From Athalassotoga saccharophila (GTDB lineage Bacteria; Thermotogota; Thermotogae; Mesoaciditogales; Mesoaciditogaceae), in NCBI RefSeq assembly GCF_009936215.1, contig NZ_AP019551.1, forward strand, positions 62,001 through 126,000: DNA of 64,000 bases. Direction: 5' to 3'. The notes beneath the pieces were generated by a model. It was not told where the DNA came from, ran no database searches, and saw only the letters and a list, made by a program, of their open reading frames with translations. Made by a program: the position numbers and the translations under genes. Shown in pieces: positions 37,968 to 47,255 of this stretch. Numbering within the stretch: the first letter of the stretch is position 1; the number at the start of each line of letters is the position of its first letter.

Positions 37968-39146
37968 TCAAGATGCGTTTTTGACGAATTTGACACTTCT
38001 CCAAGGACTCGAAAAGAATAAGACCGGATATATAAAAGCAAATGTCACATACTCAACCGCTATATATATAAAGGTGTCAAAAACACTTTGCAAAAAAGAT
38101 TTCTTACCGACGATTTTTAACGTTGTAAAGACAAGACCAAAGATGAAACCTCCCAGGCCAATTACAATCAAAGATGGAATGGAATAGATGAAAATAGGTA
38201 GATAGGTGAAAGACGCAAAAACAAAATTTCCGATCAAGACCGCGATCTTTTCCTCTTTGAGATAATGAGGAATGCCCATCTTCAGCCAGTTGATTCTCTG
38301 CTTGAAAGACTTCCCAAGGGTTGATGGCGCTCTTTCGTGAACTGGAAGGGTTATAAAATATTCTATTTTATATCCATTTCTGCGCAGGTATTTTCCCATC
38401 TCTGTGTCTTCGCTAAAAACGTCCTTTTCATAACTGAATTTTTTTGCGACTTCGCCTTTTATGAAAAATCCAGAGCCAGAAAAGACCCATGGAATTAAGT
38501 TTATGATTTTCATTCCAGTCATCATGAGTTCATCTGCATCACCGATTCTGTATCCTACATTATTGGCCGTATCGTTACGCCTTGTCAGATGAACCACATC
38601 TATATTTTGATTTTTGGCAGCAAAAAGTCCTTTTTTAAAATCCTCAAAAGAAACTCTCGAGTCTGCATCTATGATAAAAAAGTAATCCGACTCAATAGAA
38701 TGGAAAGCATCCTCAATTCCCCTTCCCTTTGGATGGATAACTCTGTCTGCCTTTTTGAGCCTGACGATATCAATTCTACCGGGGTATTCTTTAGACTTTT
38801 CGATCAATTTTTCGTAAGTGCCATCTGTTGAATTGTCATCGTAGATGCGCATTTTGACATTGTCTGGAAAAGAAAGATAATGATCAACTGCGTCGAATAT
38901 TACCGCTCCTTCATTTTTTTCAACTACAATTATAAATACATTTAAATTTTCCCATTTAACGTCCTTGTATGTTTTTTCTTCGTGCCAAATCCGGGAAAGT
39001 AAATGCTTTAGGACAAAAAAGGATGAAAAAATCATCAATGCAAAAAAACTCGCCAAAATTACCCATAAAGGAACAAAGGAAGTGTAAAGGCCTATCAAAA
39101 AAACGAGTAAGTATACACAAATAGAGCATACCCATGTAATCTTCAT
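37968..39146 (-). CDS. Membrane glycosyltransferase family 2
   Basis: A 392-residue processive-type GT2 enzyme. Two N-terminal membrane helices (about 3-50) precede the GT-A domain, with VFIIVVEKNEG, RIYDDNSTDGTYEKL (UDP-sugar site), the metal-binding DAD in FFIIDADSR, a SEDTEMGKYLRRNG acceptor-site segment and QRINWLKMG in the place of the usual QxxRW. Two or three membrane helices close the protein (about 300-380). Likely substrates are a nucleotide sugar and a lipid or glycan acceptor. AAAGGGGA precedes the ATG. It is 19 bases upstream of the family 4 gene. Confidence 0.9.
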   Translation of the reverse strand: MKITWVCSICVYLLVFLIGLYTSFVPLWVILASFFALMIFSSFFVLKHLLSRIWHEEKTYKDVKWENLNVFIIVVEKNEGAVIFDAVDHYLSFPDNVKMRIYDDNSTDGTYEKLIEKSKEYPGRIDIVRLKKADRVIHPKGRGIEDAFHSIESDYFFIIDADSRVSFEDFKKGLFAAKNQNIDVVHLTRRNDTANNVGYRIGDADELMMTGMKIINLIPWVFSGSGFFIKGEVAKKFSYEKDVFSEDTEMGKYLRRNGYKIEYFITLPVHERAPSTLGKSFKQRINWLKMGIPHYLKEEKIAVLIGNFVFASFTYLPIFIYSIPSLIVIGLGGFIFGLVFTTLKIVGKKSFLQSVFDTFIYIAVEYVTFAFIYPVLFFSSPWRSVKFVKNAS

Positions 39147-39264
39147 ATTTGTCCCCTTTAATTAACTACATGACACATAGCGCATGCTTGTGCACGTAGT
39201 AATCAATTAGCATTTCATACCCAATCACAGATTTTATCACGGATCTTAATTTAAGTCCAAAAGT

Positions 39265-39273
39265 TGCTATAAT
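39265..39273 (+). promoter_or_regulatory. Extended -10 promoter for the aminopeptidase-like gene
   Basis: TGCTATAAT on the plus strand is an extended -10 element 20 bases before the ATG at 39294; the -35 area is weak. The rest of the 147-base divergent gap shows no clear promoter for the GT2 gene. Confidence 0.55.
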
Positions 39274-39293
39274 CTTTAAAAGAAGGTGATGGA

Positions 39294-40991
39294 ATGAAGG
39301 AAGAATTTCTAAAAGAATTTTTTCCGCAAAATGCGTTCGATTTAGAATGGGAACTTTCAAGATTTCACAGATCAAAGGGTGGTGATGGGGTTTCGAGGGC
39401 GGTGAATTTGATTCAGAATTTCATCGGAGAATCAAGGGTTTTGAAATACCCTCTTGAGAGAACTTACGAAACATGGCGCACGCCAAGGGGTTGGAATCTT
39501 AAAGATGGATTTTTAAAGATCGTAAATGGGAAATACATAGCAGGATCTCTCGCACTCTCTCCGATAAATGCCATCTTCCTTTCTGGAAAGACAAACGGAG
39601 TCGAAAGGCTCAAGGTTGTCGATGTGGGAGATGGAGAAAATGAAAAGGACTACAAAAAGGACGTTCGTGGTAAGGCGATCCTTGCAAGTGGTAATCCCTC
39701 AAGGGTTTACAGAATGGCAAAGAAGTTCGGTGCAAGGTGTGTTTTATCTTATTTTATGAGGGCACAGGATCCTTATATAAAAAGGAGTCCAGAATTGATT
39801 CCAGATGCCGTTAACTACACTGCATTTCCAGTCGATAGCGATGAAAGTATATTTGGTTTTGCGCTCTCTTACAATCAGTACGTTGATTTAAAAACTCTTG
39901 CAAAGAAAAATTTAGAAATAGAATCTTTCATGGATGTTGATTCCGGCACGAATCAACTTGAGATTTTGGAAGCGAGAATTGGAAAGCAGGGAAAAGAAAA
40001 GCCGATAATTTTGACTGCCCATCTATGCCATCCAAAGCCCGGAGCAAATGACAACGCAAGTGGTTCCGCCTTACTTGCAGAAATAGTAAGGGTATTGAAA
40101 AAGTTCGAGATAAACAGAGAAATAATAGCCCTATGGATACCAGAAATGTACGGTACCATCGCCTACCTTACAGATCATGATCACGATTTTGAATTCAACA
40201 TAAATCTTGACATGGTCGGCGAGGATCAAGACATCACTGGATCCACTCTCGATCTTTCGTCAACACCGTGGTCTCTACCATCTTTTATAAATGAATTGAT
40301 GGCAGTCCATCTCCAAAATCCACGCTTTCGAATGAAAGAGGGAAGTTATTCCGGAGGATCGGACCATTACATCTTCGTAGATTCCTCTATCGGTGTTCAG
40401 GCAGTATCCCTTACCCAGTGGCCAGACAGATATTACCACACAAGTGAGGATACCCCTGATAAGGCAAGTGTTCGATCTTTTGATTGGATAGGAAGGGCGA
40501 CACTCGAGAGTCTTGGAGATATAATCGATGGTATTTCAAAAGAAATTGCCCAAGCGACGGCCAGCCGTATTTTTGATCGTTTCATGAAATACGATAAAGA
40601 TCCTCTGGTCAAAAACTGGATCGCATTCAGAACCTACAAAAGTTTAGAAGCCTTCTCAAAATATGCCGATGTCAAAAATCTTATGAATTACGTCAAAAAA
40701 GAGATAAACCTTGATCTTAGATCAAAAGGTGTAAAAAGATTTAAAGGTCCTCTCGGTGACTCGTGGATGAATGAAAAGGACGAAGAATGGGAATTTGAAA
40801 CTCTAAAAAAATATCCCGCTTTCAGAGATTACAAAGACGAACTTCTCAATTTTCTTGATCTCGGCTTTAATTTCAAAGAGGCCGTCAAAATAGCCTCGGA
40901 AGAGTTCAGGATAGAGAACCTTCACGATTCGGAATATCTTGTAAAGAGACTTGAGGAAGAGGGATTAATCAAAAGCGTGAATTTCAGATGA
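39294..40991 (+). CDS. M28-like aminopeptidase (DUF4910/DUF2172 type)
   Basis: A 565-residue protein with a zinc peptidase fold of the M28 type. Metal-site segments are HLCHPKPGANDNASG (His243, His246, Asp253), then PEMYGTIAYL with the general-base Glu, NLDMVGEDQD and GGSDHYIF. An inserted PA-like domain lies before them (about 100-190), and the last 90 residues resemble the winged-helix tail of DUF4910 proteins. Family members have unproven substrates and often lie in surface-polysaccharide loci. AAGGTGATGGA precedes the ATG. It is divergent from the two glycosyltransferase genes, which hints at a glycan link. Its end overlaps convergent cheB by eight bases. Confidence 0.85.
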   Translation: MKEEFLKEFFPQNAFDLEWELSRFHRSKGGDGVSRAVNLIQNFIGESRVLKYPLERTYETWRTPRGWNLKDGFLKIVNGKYIAGSLALSPINAIFLSGKTNGVERLKVVDVGDGENEKDYKKDVRGKAILASGNPSRVYRMAKKFGARCVLSYFMRAQDPYIKRSPELIPDAVNYTAFPVDSDESIFGFALSYNQYVDLKTLAKKNLEIESFMDVDSGTNQLEILEARIGKQGKEKPIILTAHLCHPKPGANDNASGSALLAEIVRVLKKFEINREIIALWIPEMYGTIAYLTDHDHDFEFNINLDMVGEDQDITGSTLDLSSTPWSLPSFINELMAVHLQNPRFRMKEGSYSGGSDHYIFVDSSIGVQAVSLTQWPDRYYHTSEDTPDKASVRSFDWIGRATLESLGDIIDGISKEIAQATASRIFDRFMKYDKDPLVKNWIAFRTYKSLEAFSKYADVKNLMNYVKKEINLDLRSKGVKRFKGPLGDSWMNEKDEEWEFETLKKYPAFRDYKDELLNFLDLGFNFKEAVKIASEEFRIENLHDSEYLVKRLEEEGLIKSVNFR

Positions 40992-41997
40992 GTTCTATTA
41001 TTTTATCTGGTATCTTGTCGAGATCGAGGACGTAATCGGCAAGGCCCGCATTTACGACGGCACGTGGCATTCCGTAAACTACGGCCGTCTTTTCGGACTC
41101 AACTATCGTTGTGAAGTTTTCTCTCTTCATGAGTTTTAGTCCTTCAGTTCCATCTTTTCCCATCCCTGTAAGGATGACACACAAAATCTTCAAATTGGCC
41201 TTTGCTATGGTTGAAAGTGTGAAATCTATGGCCGGCTTTACCCCATTTATCTTGGGACCATCTGAAGGTCTTAAATTTATCCCATCGTTCACGGTAACCT
41301 CCAAGTGTGAATCTCCTTTTGCAACATAACCCGTCGAAGGCATCGCTTTGATCTGAGAATTAACTTCGTAAACTCTTATTTTTGATTCTTCTGAAAGTCT
41401 ATCTGCAAGGGTCTTTGTGAAATTCGCCGGCATATGTTGAACTATCACAATTGGAACTGGAAAGTCTTTTGGAAGGTTTGGAATCAAATAATCCAAAGCC
41501 CTCGGTCCGCCCGTCGAAGATCCTATAAAAAGCATATCGTACAACCCACGTGGATGGATCGTTTTACTTACTTTGGGTTGGGAAATCTTCGGAGATATCT
41601 TTGCCTTGCTCGCGAGGATCAATTTCTCTGTGAGTTCATCTATTATCTCGTTTAAATCAAATGTTATGGCCCCACCCGGTTTCGCCACGAAATCGAAAGC
41701 ACCACTTTTTAGTGCCTCTATGGTGATTTCCGCATCTTTGACGGTCAGGCTACTTACCATTATCACGGGCATTGGAGAATTACTCATAATAGCCTTTAGG
41801 GCGCTCAAACCATCCAAAACTGGCATTTGAACGTCTAAGGTCATAACGTCCGCTATTCCCTTTGACGCTATTTCCACAGCATCCTGACCATTTCTCCCGA
41901 TCGCTACAATTTCAAATCCGCGCGATTGCAAAGAGTCTCGCATTATCTTTCTCATAAATGCCGAATCATCAACTATTGCCACTTTAATTTTTTCCAT
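40984..41997 (-). CDS. cheB: CheB-type protein-glutamate methylesterase
   Basis: A 337-residue chemotaxis response regulator that removes methyl groups from, or deamidates, chemoreceptors. The receiver domain has VDDSAFMRKIM and phospho-acceptor Asp55 in LDVQMPVLDG. The esterase domain has the catalytic triad Ser161 in GSSTGG, His188 in QHMP and Asp282 in GMGKDG. ATG at 41997 is chosen, five bases after AGGTGG; the upstream GTG lies inside that ribosome site. No other chemotaxis gene is nearby. It is last in the tsaE-lon-engB-korBC-dgkA run and overlaps dgkA. Confidence 0.95.
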   Translation of the reverse strand: MEKIKVAIVDDSAFMRKIMRDSLQSRGFEIVAIGRNGQDAVEIASKGIADVMTLDVQMPVLDGLSALKAIMSNSPMPVIMVSSLTVKDAEITIEALKSGAFDFVAKPGGAITFDLNEIIDELTEKLILASKAKISPKISQPKVSKTIHPRGLYDMLFIGSSTGGPRALDYLIPNLPKDFPVPIVIVQHMPANFTKTLADRLSEESKIRVYEVNSQIKAMPSTGYVAKGDSHLEVTVNDGINLRPSDGPKINGVKPAIDFTLSTIAKANLKILCVILTGMGKDGTEGLKLMKRENFTTIVESEKTAVVYGMPRAVVNAGLADYVLDLDKIPDKIIELI

Positions 41998-42430
41998 TTT
42001 TTCCACCTTTAAAAAAGATTATGAATATGTAAAAAAGATAGGCAAATAAAACCAAACTCGCGTAAAGTGCCAAATTTATCCCAAATCTCTTTCCGAATAT
42101 TATTATTGCAACAGTTACCGCGAAGATGGCGGCCGTCAGAACACCGCCAGCCGCCATGTCTTTCATGTGCTTTACCTTCTCACTGTATTGAGGGTTTACA
42201 AAATCAAGAAACTCTTCAAAAAAAGAGTTGAATGTCTCAGAAAGCAGGACAAGCGTTATTGCAAGGAAGATCCACAAAAACTCGTCTGCTTCTAATTTCA
42301 AAATCAAAGAAACAATGATTACGGCTGCTGCGCTTGCAAAATGTATCTTCATATTTCTTTGGGTGCTTAGCGCATGTGCCATTCCGTTAAATGCGTATTT
42401 AAAACTATTTATCAAAGTTCTTCTTTTCAT
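41984..42430 (-). CDS. dgkA: Diacylglycerol/undecaprenol kinase family protein
   Basis: A 148-residue DgkA-family membrane kinase that phosphorylates lipid alcohols, in most Gram-positive-type relatives undecaprenol. The amphipathic N-terminus (FKYAFNGMAHALSTQRNMKIH) is typical, as are SETFNSFFEEFLDFV and the KDMAAGGVLTAA active-site helix. Three core membrane helices are followed by a fourth hydrophobic stretch (LALYASLVLFAYLFYIFII) not found in the shortest relatives. ATGA overlap with korC. Confidence 0.9.
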   Translation of the reverse strand: MKRRTLINSFKYAFNGMAHALSTQRNMKIHFASAAAVIIVSLILKLEADEFLWIFLAITLVLLSETFNSFFEEFLDFVNPQYSEKVKHMKDMAAGGVLTAAIFAVTVAIIIFGKRFGINLALYASLVLFAYLFYIFIIFFKGGKNGKN

Positions 42431-43068
42431 TCAAAGTTTATATTAGTACCTTTTGAATATGGCATCTTGAGATCTTTTCTTATTTGGAAAACCTTTGTCG
42501 ACAATTTGTACCCTTCATCAAGCGCTTTGAGATTTTCATCTATGTACTTTTGTGGAACATTTTCCTTTATCGCATCTTCAAGCGCTTCATGACCGACTAT
42601 ACGTGTAGTTGCCGCGATAAGCCCCAAACTTATCGCATTGGCAAAAACGTGCCTGCCAAAGATCTCTTCGGCCTTTTGGGTTATTGGGACAGAGACGATC
42701 TTTTTTGTTATCACCATAACAGATGAAGGTATATCCGAGCACATCGATGAGTCAACGAATATTATCCCGTTATTTTTTAGATATTTAAAATGGGCCTTAA
42801 GTCCTATATCGTGCATTGCAAAAAAGATGTCGAAAGTCTTTACCTGAGGAAAATCTATTGGCTCATCGAAGAACAAAACGTCGCAATTAGTAAGGCCTCC
42901 TCTTACCTGCGCTCCATAGGACTGTGTCTGAACTACCCACTTTCCTTCCTTCGCGAGAGCGTCAGAAAGGATAGTGCCCAAGAGCACATTTCCCTGACCA
43001 CCTATACCAGAAATCCTTATGCTAAATGGGATCTCCGTTGATTTTGAAGTGTAGAGATTTTGACTCAT
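42427..43068 (-). CDS. 2-oxoacid:ferredoxin oxidoreductase, gamma subunit
   Basis: A 213-residue gamma subunit of a pyruvate/2-oxoglutarate-type ferredoxin oxidoreductase. The start IRISGIGGQGNVLLGTILSDAL and QTQSYGAQVRGGLTNCDVL are diagnostic of the POR gamma domain. The CoA-binding or structural role fits oxidative decarboxylation of a 2-oxoacid. The ATG overlaps the beta-subunit stop as ATGA. The alpha subunit is not next to it. The 2-oxoglutarate (KorC) type is favoured over pyruvate by similarity of pattern only. Confidence 0.9.
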   Translation of the reverse strand: MSQNLYTSKSTEIPFSIRISGIGGQGNVLLGTILSDALAKEGKWVVQTQSYGAQVRGGLTNCDVLFFDEPIDFPQVKTFDIFFAMHDIGLKAHFKYLKNNGIIFVDSSMCSDIPSSVMVITKKIVSVPITQKAEEIFGRHVFANAISLGLIAATTRIVGHEALEDAIKENVPQKYIDENLKALDEGYKLSTKVFQIRKDLKMPYSKGTNINFE

Positions 43069-43886
43069 GATCCCACCTTCAATCTTTCGCGCAATTTAGC
43101 GTATTCAGAGACATACCCGCTCTTTTGAACTTCTACAAATTCTCCTATGATAATTTTTCCTGCCAGTTCTTCCTGCGAAAGCGTCTTTGCCTTTTCAACG
43201 TTGATAGAATTGTCTTTGAAATATTGCATCATTCCCGGCGCGTCAGATGATTTGTTGTATCTTCCATAATACGTTGGACACTGAGTAATGGCATCGATGA
43301 CCGAGGTCCCTTCATGGGCTATTGCCTTTTGAATGTACTTTACCATTAACATGTAATGATAAGTTGTGGCGCGCGCAATGTATGTCGCGCCTGCCGTTTT
43401 AGCCATTTCAACGATGTCGAAAGGTTTTTCAAGGTTTCCATAAGGTGCCGTTGTTGCCTTGTCACCGAATGGCGTGGTCGGAGAGTACTGACCACCTGTC
43501 ATCCCATATATGTTGTTGTTGTAAACTATTATCGTTAAGTCCATATTTCTTCTGCACGCATGGATGAAATGATTTCCTCCTATGGCCATAGCGTCACCGT
43601 CTCCGGTTATAACGATAACTTTCAAATCAGGCCTTGCGAGTTTAACGCCGGTTGCAAATGCGATTGCCCTTCCGTGAAGGGTGTGCATCGTGTTAAAATC
43701 TATGTACCCCGTGGCTCTTGAGGAACATCCTATTCCCGATACAACGGCGATGTTGCTCTTTTGTAGTCCAAGATTTTTTATCGCCTCAAGCATTGCCTTT
43801 AGAACTATTCCATTTCCACATCCCGGACACCATACCGTTGGCAAATGACCTATCCTTAAATACTCAAGTGCTTCATCCTTGTTCAA
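43065..43886 (-). CDS. 2-oxoacid:ferredoxin oxidoreductase, beta subunit (TPP-binding)
   Basis: A 273-residue beta subunit carrying thiamine diphosphate. It has VWCPGCGNGIVLKA, GIGCSSRATGYIDFNTMHTLHGRA and the TPP motif GDGDAMAIGGNHFIHACRRN, then NNNIYGMTGGQYSPTTP. This layout matches KorB of two-oxoacid oxidoreductases. TTG at 43886 is the preferred start, with GAGG eight bases upstream in the last codons of engB; GTG three codons earlier overlaps the ribosome site. Only beta and gamma are present here, so the complex must use an alpha subunit encoded elsewhere. Confidence 0.92.
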   Translation of the reverse strand: MNKDEALEYLRIGHLPTVWCPGCGNGIVLKAMLEAIKNLGLQKSNIAVVSGIGCSSRATGYIDFNTMHTLHGRAIAFATGVKLARPDLKVIVITGDGDAMAIGGNHFIHACRRNMDLTIIVYNNNIYGMTGGQYSPTTPFGDKATTAPYGNLEKPFDIVEMAKTAGATYIARATTYHYMLMVKYIQKAIAHEGTSVIDAITQCPTYYGRYNKSSDAPGMMQYFKDNSINVEKAKTLSQEELAGKIIIGEFVEVQKSGYVSEYAKLRERLKVGS

Positions 43887-43891
43887 AAACG

Positions 43892-44467
43892 TCACCTCGT
43901 TTTCAAAATTTCTCTTAATATTTTTTCTGTCTCTAACAGCCCGGCTCTATTAACAGATGAAAATAAAATTACGCTCTTTGCTTCTTTGAATGTACCTTCA
44001 ACTTCGGATATCTTTTCATTTATCTTAGATTTCGAAAGTCTGTCGATCTTCGTAAGAACAAGAAAGGTGTCTGAAAAATTTTTAAAAAACTCAAAAGCCT
44101 CTATATCAGATCTTTGGTTTGGAATCATGGAATCTATCAGCATGAATATGCCAGACGGCCTTCTCATTTTAAAATAAGCGTTGACAAGTAATTGAAACTT
44201 TTCTCTTTCCGCCTTCGAGGTTTTTGCATAACCGTAACCGGGAAAGTCAACGAAGTAATATTCGTCGTTGACTTTAAAGAAGATCAAAGATTTAGTTTTG
44301 CCAGGTATTGAACTTGTCCTGGCAAGTTTTTTCCCAAAAATGACGTTAAGCATCGAAGACTTGCCGACATTGGATCTGCCCACGAAGATCACCTCTCCAC
44401 TTAAAAACTCGGGAAAATCCGAGGGTTGGTGGGCATCAACGCTCAATTCGACCTTCTCAACGAACAT
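43892..44467 (-). CDS. engB: Ribosome biogenesis GTPase EngB/YsxC
   Basis: A 191-residue TrmE-Era-EngA-EngB GTPase needed for late 50S assembly. G1 is GRSNVGKSSMLN, G2 includes RTSSIPGKTKSL, G3 is DFPGYGYAKTS, and G4 is LTKIDRLSKS. ATG at 44467 has GAGG six bases upstream. It overlaps lon by 11 bases, a neighbour pairing common in bacteria. Confidence 0.97.
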   Translation of the reverse strand: MFVEKVELSVDAHQPSDFPEFLSGEVIFVGRSNVGKSSMLNVIFGKKLARTSSIPGKTKSLIFFKVNDEYYFVDFPGYGYAKTSKAEREKFQLLVNAYFKMRRPSGIFMLIDSMIPNQRSDIEAFEFFKNFSDTFLVLTKIDRLSKSKINEKISEVEGTFKEAKSVILFSSVNRAGLLETEKILREILKTR

Positions 44468-46802
44468 CAAAGACCTCTTCTAAGACTTCCTTCACATCTT
44501 CAACGTAATGGATCTTTATACCGGAGGTTACATCTTCTTTCATTTTTCTGACCATAGGTTCATTCAATTTTGGAATTATCACTTCTTTTATTCCAAATCT
44601 TTTTGCGGCAAGTATCTTTTCTCGAAGACCGCCTATGGCTAACACCTTACCGTTTAACGTTATCTCTCCGGTCATTGCAATATCATTTCTAACAGCCTTT
44701 CCCATTACGACCGAACACAAAGAAGTAAGTATCGCGATTCCGGCTGACGGTCCGTCTTTGGGTATTGCGCCCTCTGGAGCGTGAATATGAAAATCATGGG
44801 TTTTAAAGAATTCGTACTTGTCATCGCATAAACTTTTGCATAATGTCATCGCGATCGTAACGGATTCTTTCATAACATTTCCGAGGTTACCCGTTATTAA
44901 GGTCTGGGAATTTCCAACAGTTGCCGTTGCCTCTATGACAAGCACCTCTCCACCCGTTGGAGTCCATGCAAGGCCTATTGTTTCACCAATCGATGGTTTA
45001 GAAGGAATCTGAGATCTGACAAGCATAGGCGCACCCAACAATTCTTCCACAGATTTTACCGTAATAGCGTTTTCATGATTTTTGACGATATTCCTTGCCA
45101 TCTTCCTTAAAAGTTTTGACAAAGTCCTTTCGAGATTTCTTACTCCCGATTCGAGGGTGTAATCTTCTATTATTTTTCCAATCGCCTCATCTGTGATCCT
45201 GATCTTTATCTTTTCCATTCCATACTCACGAATCAATTTGGGAATTAAGAACCTTTTCGCTATTTCCACTTTTTCCTGAAAGGTGTACCCGGGTATCTCT
45301 ATAACCTCCATCCTGTCTAAAAGGGCAGGAGGTATAGATTCGACCGTATTTGCGGTTGTGACGAAGACAACACCCGAGAGATCGAATGGGATTTCTATGT
45401 AATTATCGACAAAGCGAGAATTTTGTTCTGGATCGAGCACTTCAAGAAGCGCCGCGGCAGGATCTCCCTGAAAAGAGATCCCCATTTTGTCTATTTCGTC
45501 AAGCAATATGACCGGGTTATTCACTCCAACTTTGACGAGTGTCTGGATTATTCGACCGGGCAGTGCTCCAACGTAAGTTCTTCTATGGCCTCTTATTTCC
45601 GCTTCATCTCTCATACCACCGAGGGTTATCTGACCGAATTTCCTGTTAAGTGCTCTCGCCAAAGACATGCCGAGAGAGGTTTTTCCAACTCCCGGAGGGC
45701 CGACAAGACAGAGTATTGGAGATTTTGCGTTTTCATTCAACTGCTTGACCGCTATGTAATCTAAAATCCTGTCTTTCACATCTTCAAGTCCATAATGATC
45801 TGCTTCGAGAATTTTTGAGGCCCTTTCAACATTTACGTCCTCTTTCGTCTTTGAATACCAGGGTATATCAAAAAGCCAGTCTATGTAATTCCTCGATACC
45901 GTCGCCTCGGGTGAAGATGGGTACATCTTTTCGAATCTCTCTATCTCCTTTTCTATAGTTCTCCTTACTTCTTGAGGATAATGCCCTTTTTTCAATTTTT
46001 CCTTTAATTCGTCTGTTTCTGAAGTATCATCGCCAAGTTCATTCTTTATCGTCTCGATCTTCTCTCTAAGGTAGAATTCTTTTTGGCCTTTATCTATCTT
46101 TTCCTTGACTTTGTCATCTATCTCTGCCTCTATCTTTAGAAGTTCTATCTCTGAATTCAGATATTTAAGAAATTCAATGATCCTTGTTTTTGGATCTATG
46201 ATCTCAAGAAATTTCTGCTTGTTTTCAAGACTAAGTTCTGTAAAAGAGATTATCGTGTCGACGAGTTTGTCAGGATCGTCTATCAAAGAAAGTTCAGAAA
46301 AGGCATCTTCTGGCAACCTTTTTGTCATTTCAAAGTACTTCAACGCTTTACTTTTCAAAAGTCTCATTACGGCAACAAGATCTTTGGATTTCCTTACTCT
46401 CTTCTCGAGTGCTTCGTATTTGCAAAGAAGGAAAGGTTCTTTTTGAGTGTATTCCGTGATCTTAACGCGAATTATTCCTTCCGCAAGTGCCCTTATGCTA
46501 CCGTCAGGAAGTTTTACAAGTTGCAAAAGACGCGAAAATGTCCCGATCTCGTAAAGGTCGGCCGAATCGGGAATTTCAACATTTTGATTTTTCTGAGAAA
46601 CAAGAATAAGATATCTTTCACTGTTTTCAACAACCTTATCGAGAGCCTTTATGGCAGATTCACGTTCAACATGAAATGGGATCAATGCCGTCGGAAAGGC
46701 AACATCTCCGCCTTTAAGCGGAACGCAGGGCAATTCTTCCGGAGGCATTGCAACTTTTTCTCTTTGCTTTTGTATATTTTCTATTTTTCTATTTCTTGGC
46801 AA
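44457..46802 (-). CDS. lon: ATP-dependent protease Lon
   Basis: A 781-residue AAA+ serine protease that degrades damaged and regulatory proteins. The N-terminal LAN domain (about 20-215) begins VPLKGGDVAFPTALIPF. The ATPase has Walker A GPPGVGKTSLG, Walker B VILLDEIDKMG and DRMEVIEIPGYTFQEK. The protease domain has the catalytic Ser in PKDGPSAGIAI and Lys in GGLREKILAAKR. TTG at 46802 is the likely start, with AGAGG eight bases upstream; the GTG three codons earlier overlaps that site. It follows tsaE by 11 bases. Confidence 0.97.
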   Translation of the reverse strand: MPRNRKIENIQKQREKVAMPPEELPCVPLKGGDVAFPTALIPFHVERESAIKALDKVVENSERYLILVSQKNQNVEIPDSADLYEIGTFSRLLQLVKLPDGSIRALAEGIIRVKITEYTQKEPFLLCKYEALEKRVRKSKDLVAVMRLLKSKALKYFEMTKRLPEDAFSELSLIDDPDKLVDTIISFTELSLENKQKFLEIIDPKTRIIEFLKYLNSEIELLKIEAEIDDKVKEKIDKGQKEFYLREKIETIKNELGDDTSETDELKEKLKKGHYPQEVRRTIEKEIERFEKMYPSSPEATVSRNYIDWLFDIPWYSKTKEDVNVERASKILEADHYGLEDVKDRILDYIAVKQLNENAKSPILCLVGPPGVGKTSLGMSLARALNRKFGQITLGGMRDEAEIRGHRRTYVGALPGRIIQTLVKVGVNNPVILLDEIDKMGISFQGDPAAALLEVLDPEQNSRFVDNYIEIPFDLSGVVFVTTANTVESIPPALLDRMEVIEIPGYTFQEKVEIAKRFLIPKLIREYGMEKIKIRITDEAIGKIIEDYTLESGVRNLERTLSKLLRKMARNIVKNHENAITVKSVEELLGAPMLVRSQIPSKPSIGETIGLAWTPTGGEVLVIEATATVGNSQTLITGNLGNVMKESVTIAMTLCKSLCDDKYEFFKTHDFHIHAPEGAIPKDGPSAGIAILTSLCSVVMGKAVRNDIAMTGEITLNGKVLAIGGLREKILAAKRFGIKEVIIPKLNEPMVRKMKEDVTSGIKIHYVEDVKEVLEEVFDVR

Positions 46803-46813
46803 AAAAATCACCT

Positions 46814-47248
46814 CTAAAATCTTGAAGGATCGTTTTTTGAAGATATCTTGATATTTCTGTGGTTTTCATCCACGAACTCAAATTCGATCTTAAAATATTC
46901 TTCCGGTACATGATTTCCAAGTTTTTCTGGCCATTCGATAAGGGTTATACCGTCGGGATCAAGATAATCTTCAATTGGAAGTTCTTCAACTTCCCACTCG
47001 TTGAGCCTGAAGAGATCAACGTGATATACTTTCAAATGCGCATCGTATTCATTGACAATGGTAAAGGTTGGGCTTGTAACCATTCGAGGATTCCCTCCGA
47101 GCGCTTCGACAAGATACCTTACGAAGGTGGTTTTTCCGGCACCCAGATCTCCCTGAAGGAGTACAACGCTGCCCTTAGAAATCATTGCGGCAAATTCCTT
47201 AGAAATATCCCTGATTTTCTTCTCGTCCACATTTTTAAACACAGTCAT
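46814..47248 (-). CDS. tsaE: tRNA threonylcarbamoyladenosine biosynthesis ATPase TsaE
   Basis: A 144-residue P-loop ATPase that works with TsaB and TsaD in making the t6A base of tRNA. The P-loop GDLGAGKTTFVRYL (about residues 35-48), SPTFTIVNEY, VYHVDLFRL and LIEWPEKL are all family signatures. First gene of a seven-gene operon. An extended -10 element ends seven bases before the ATG, so the mRNA probably starts at or within a base of the start codon; no ribosome site is present. Confidence 0.96.
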   Translation of the reverse strand: MTVFKNVDEKKIRDISKEFAAMISKGSVVLLQGDLGAGKTTFVRYLVEALGGNPRMVTSPTFTIVNEYDAHLKVYHVDLFRLNEWEVEELPIEDYLDPDGITLIEWPEKLGNHVPEEYFKIEFEFVDENHRNIKISSKNDPSRF

Positions 47249-47255
47249 CTTCTAT

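Noticed and set aside
37949-38041. 31-codon N-terminal extension of the GT4 enzyme into the GT2 gene
   Set aside because: The extension overlaps GT2 coding sequence in another frame; ATG at 37948 has GGAAGG at the right distance.
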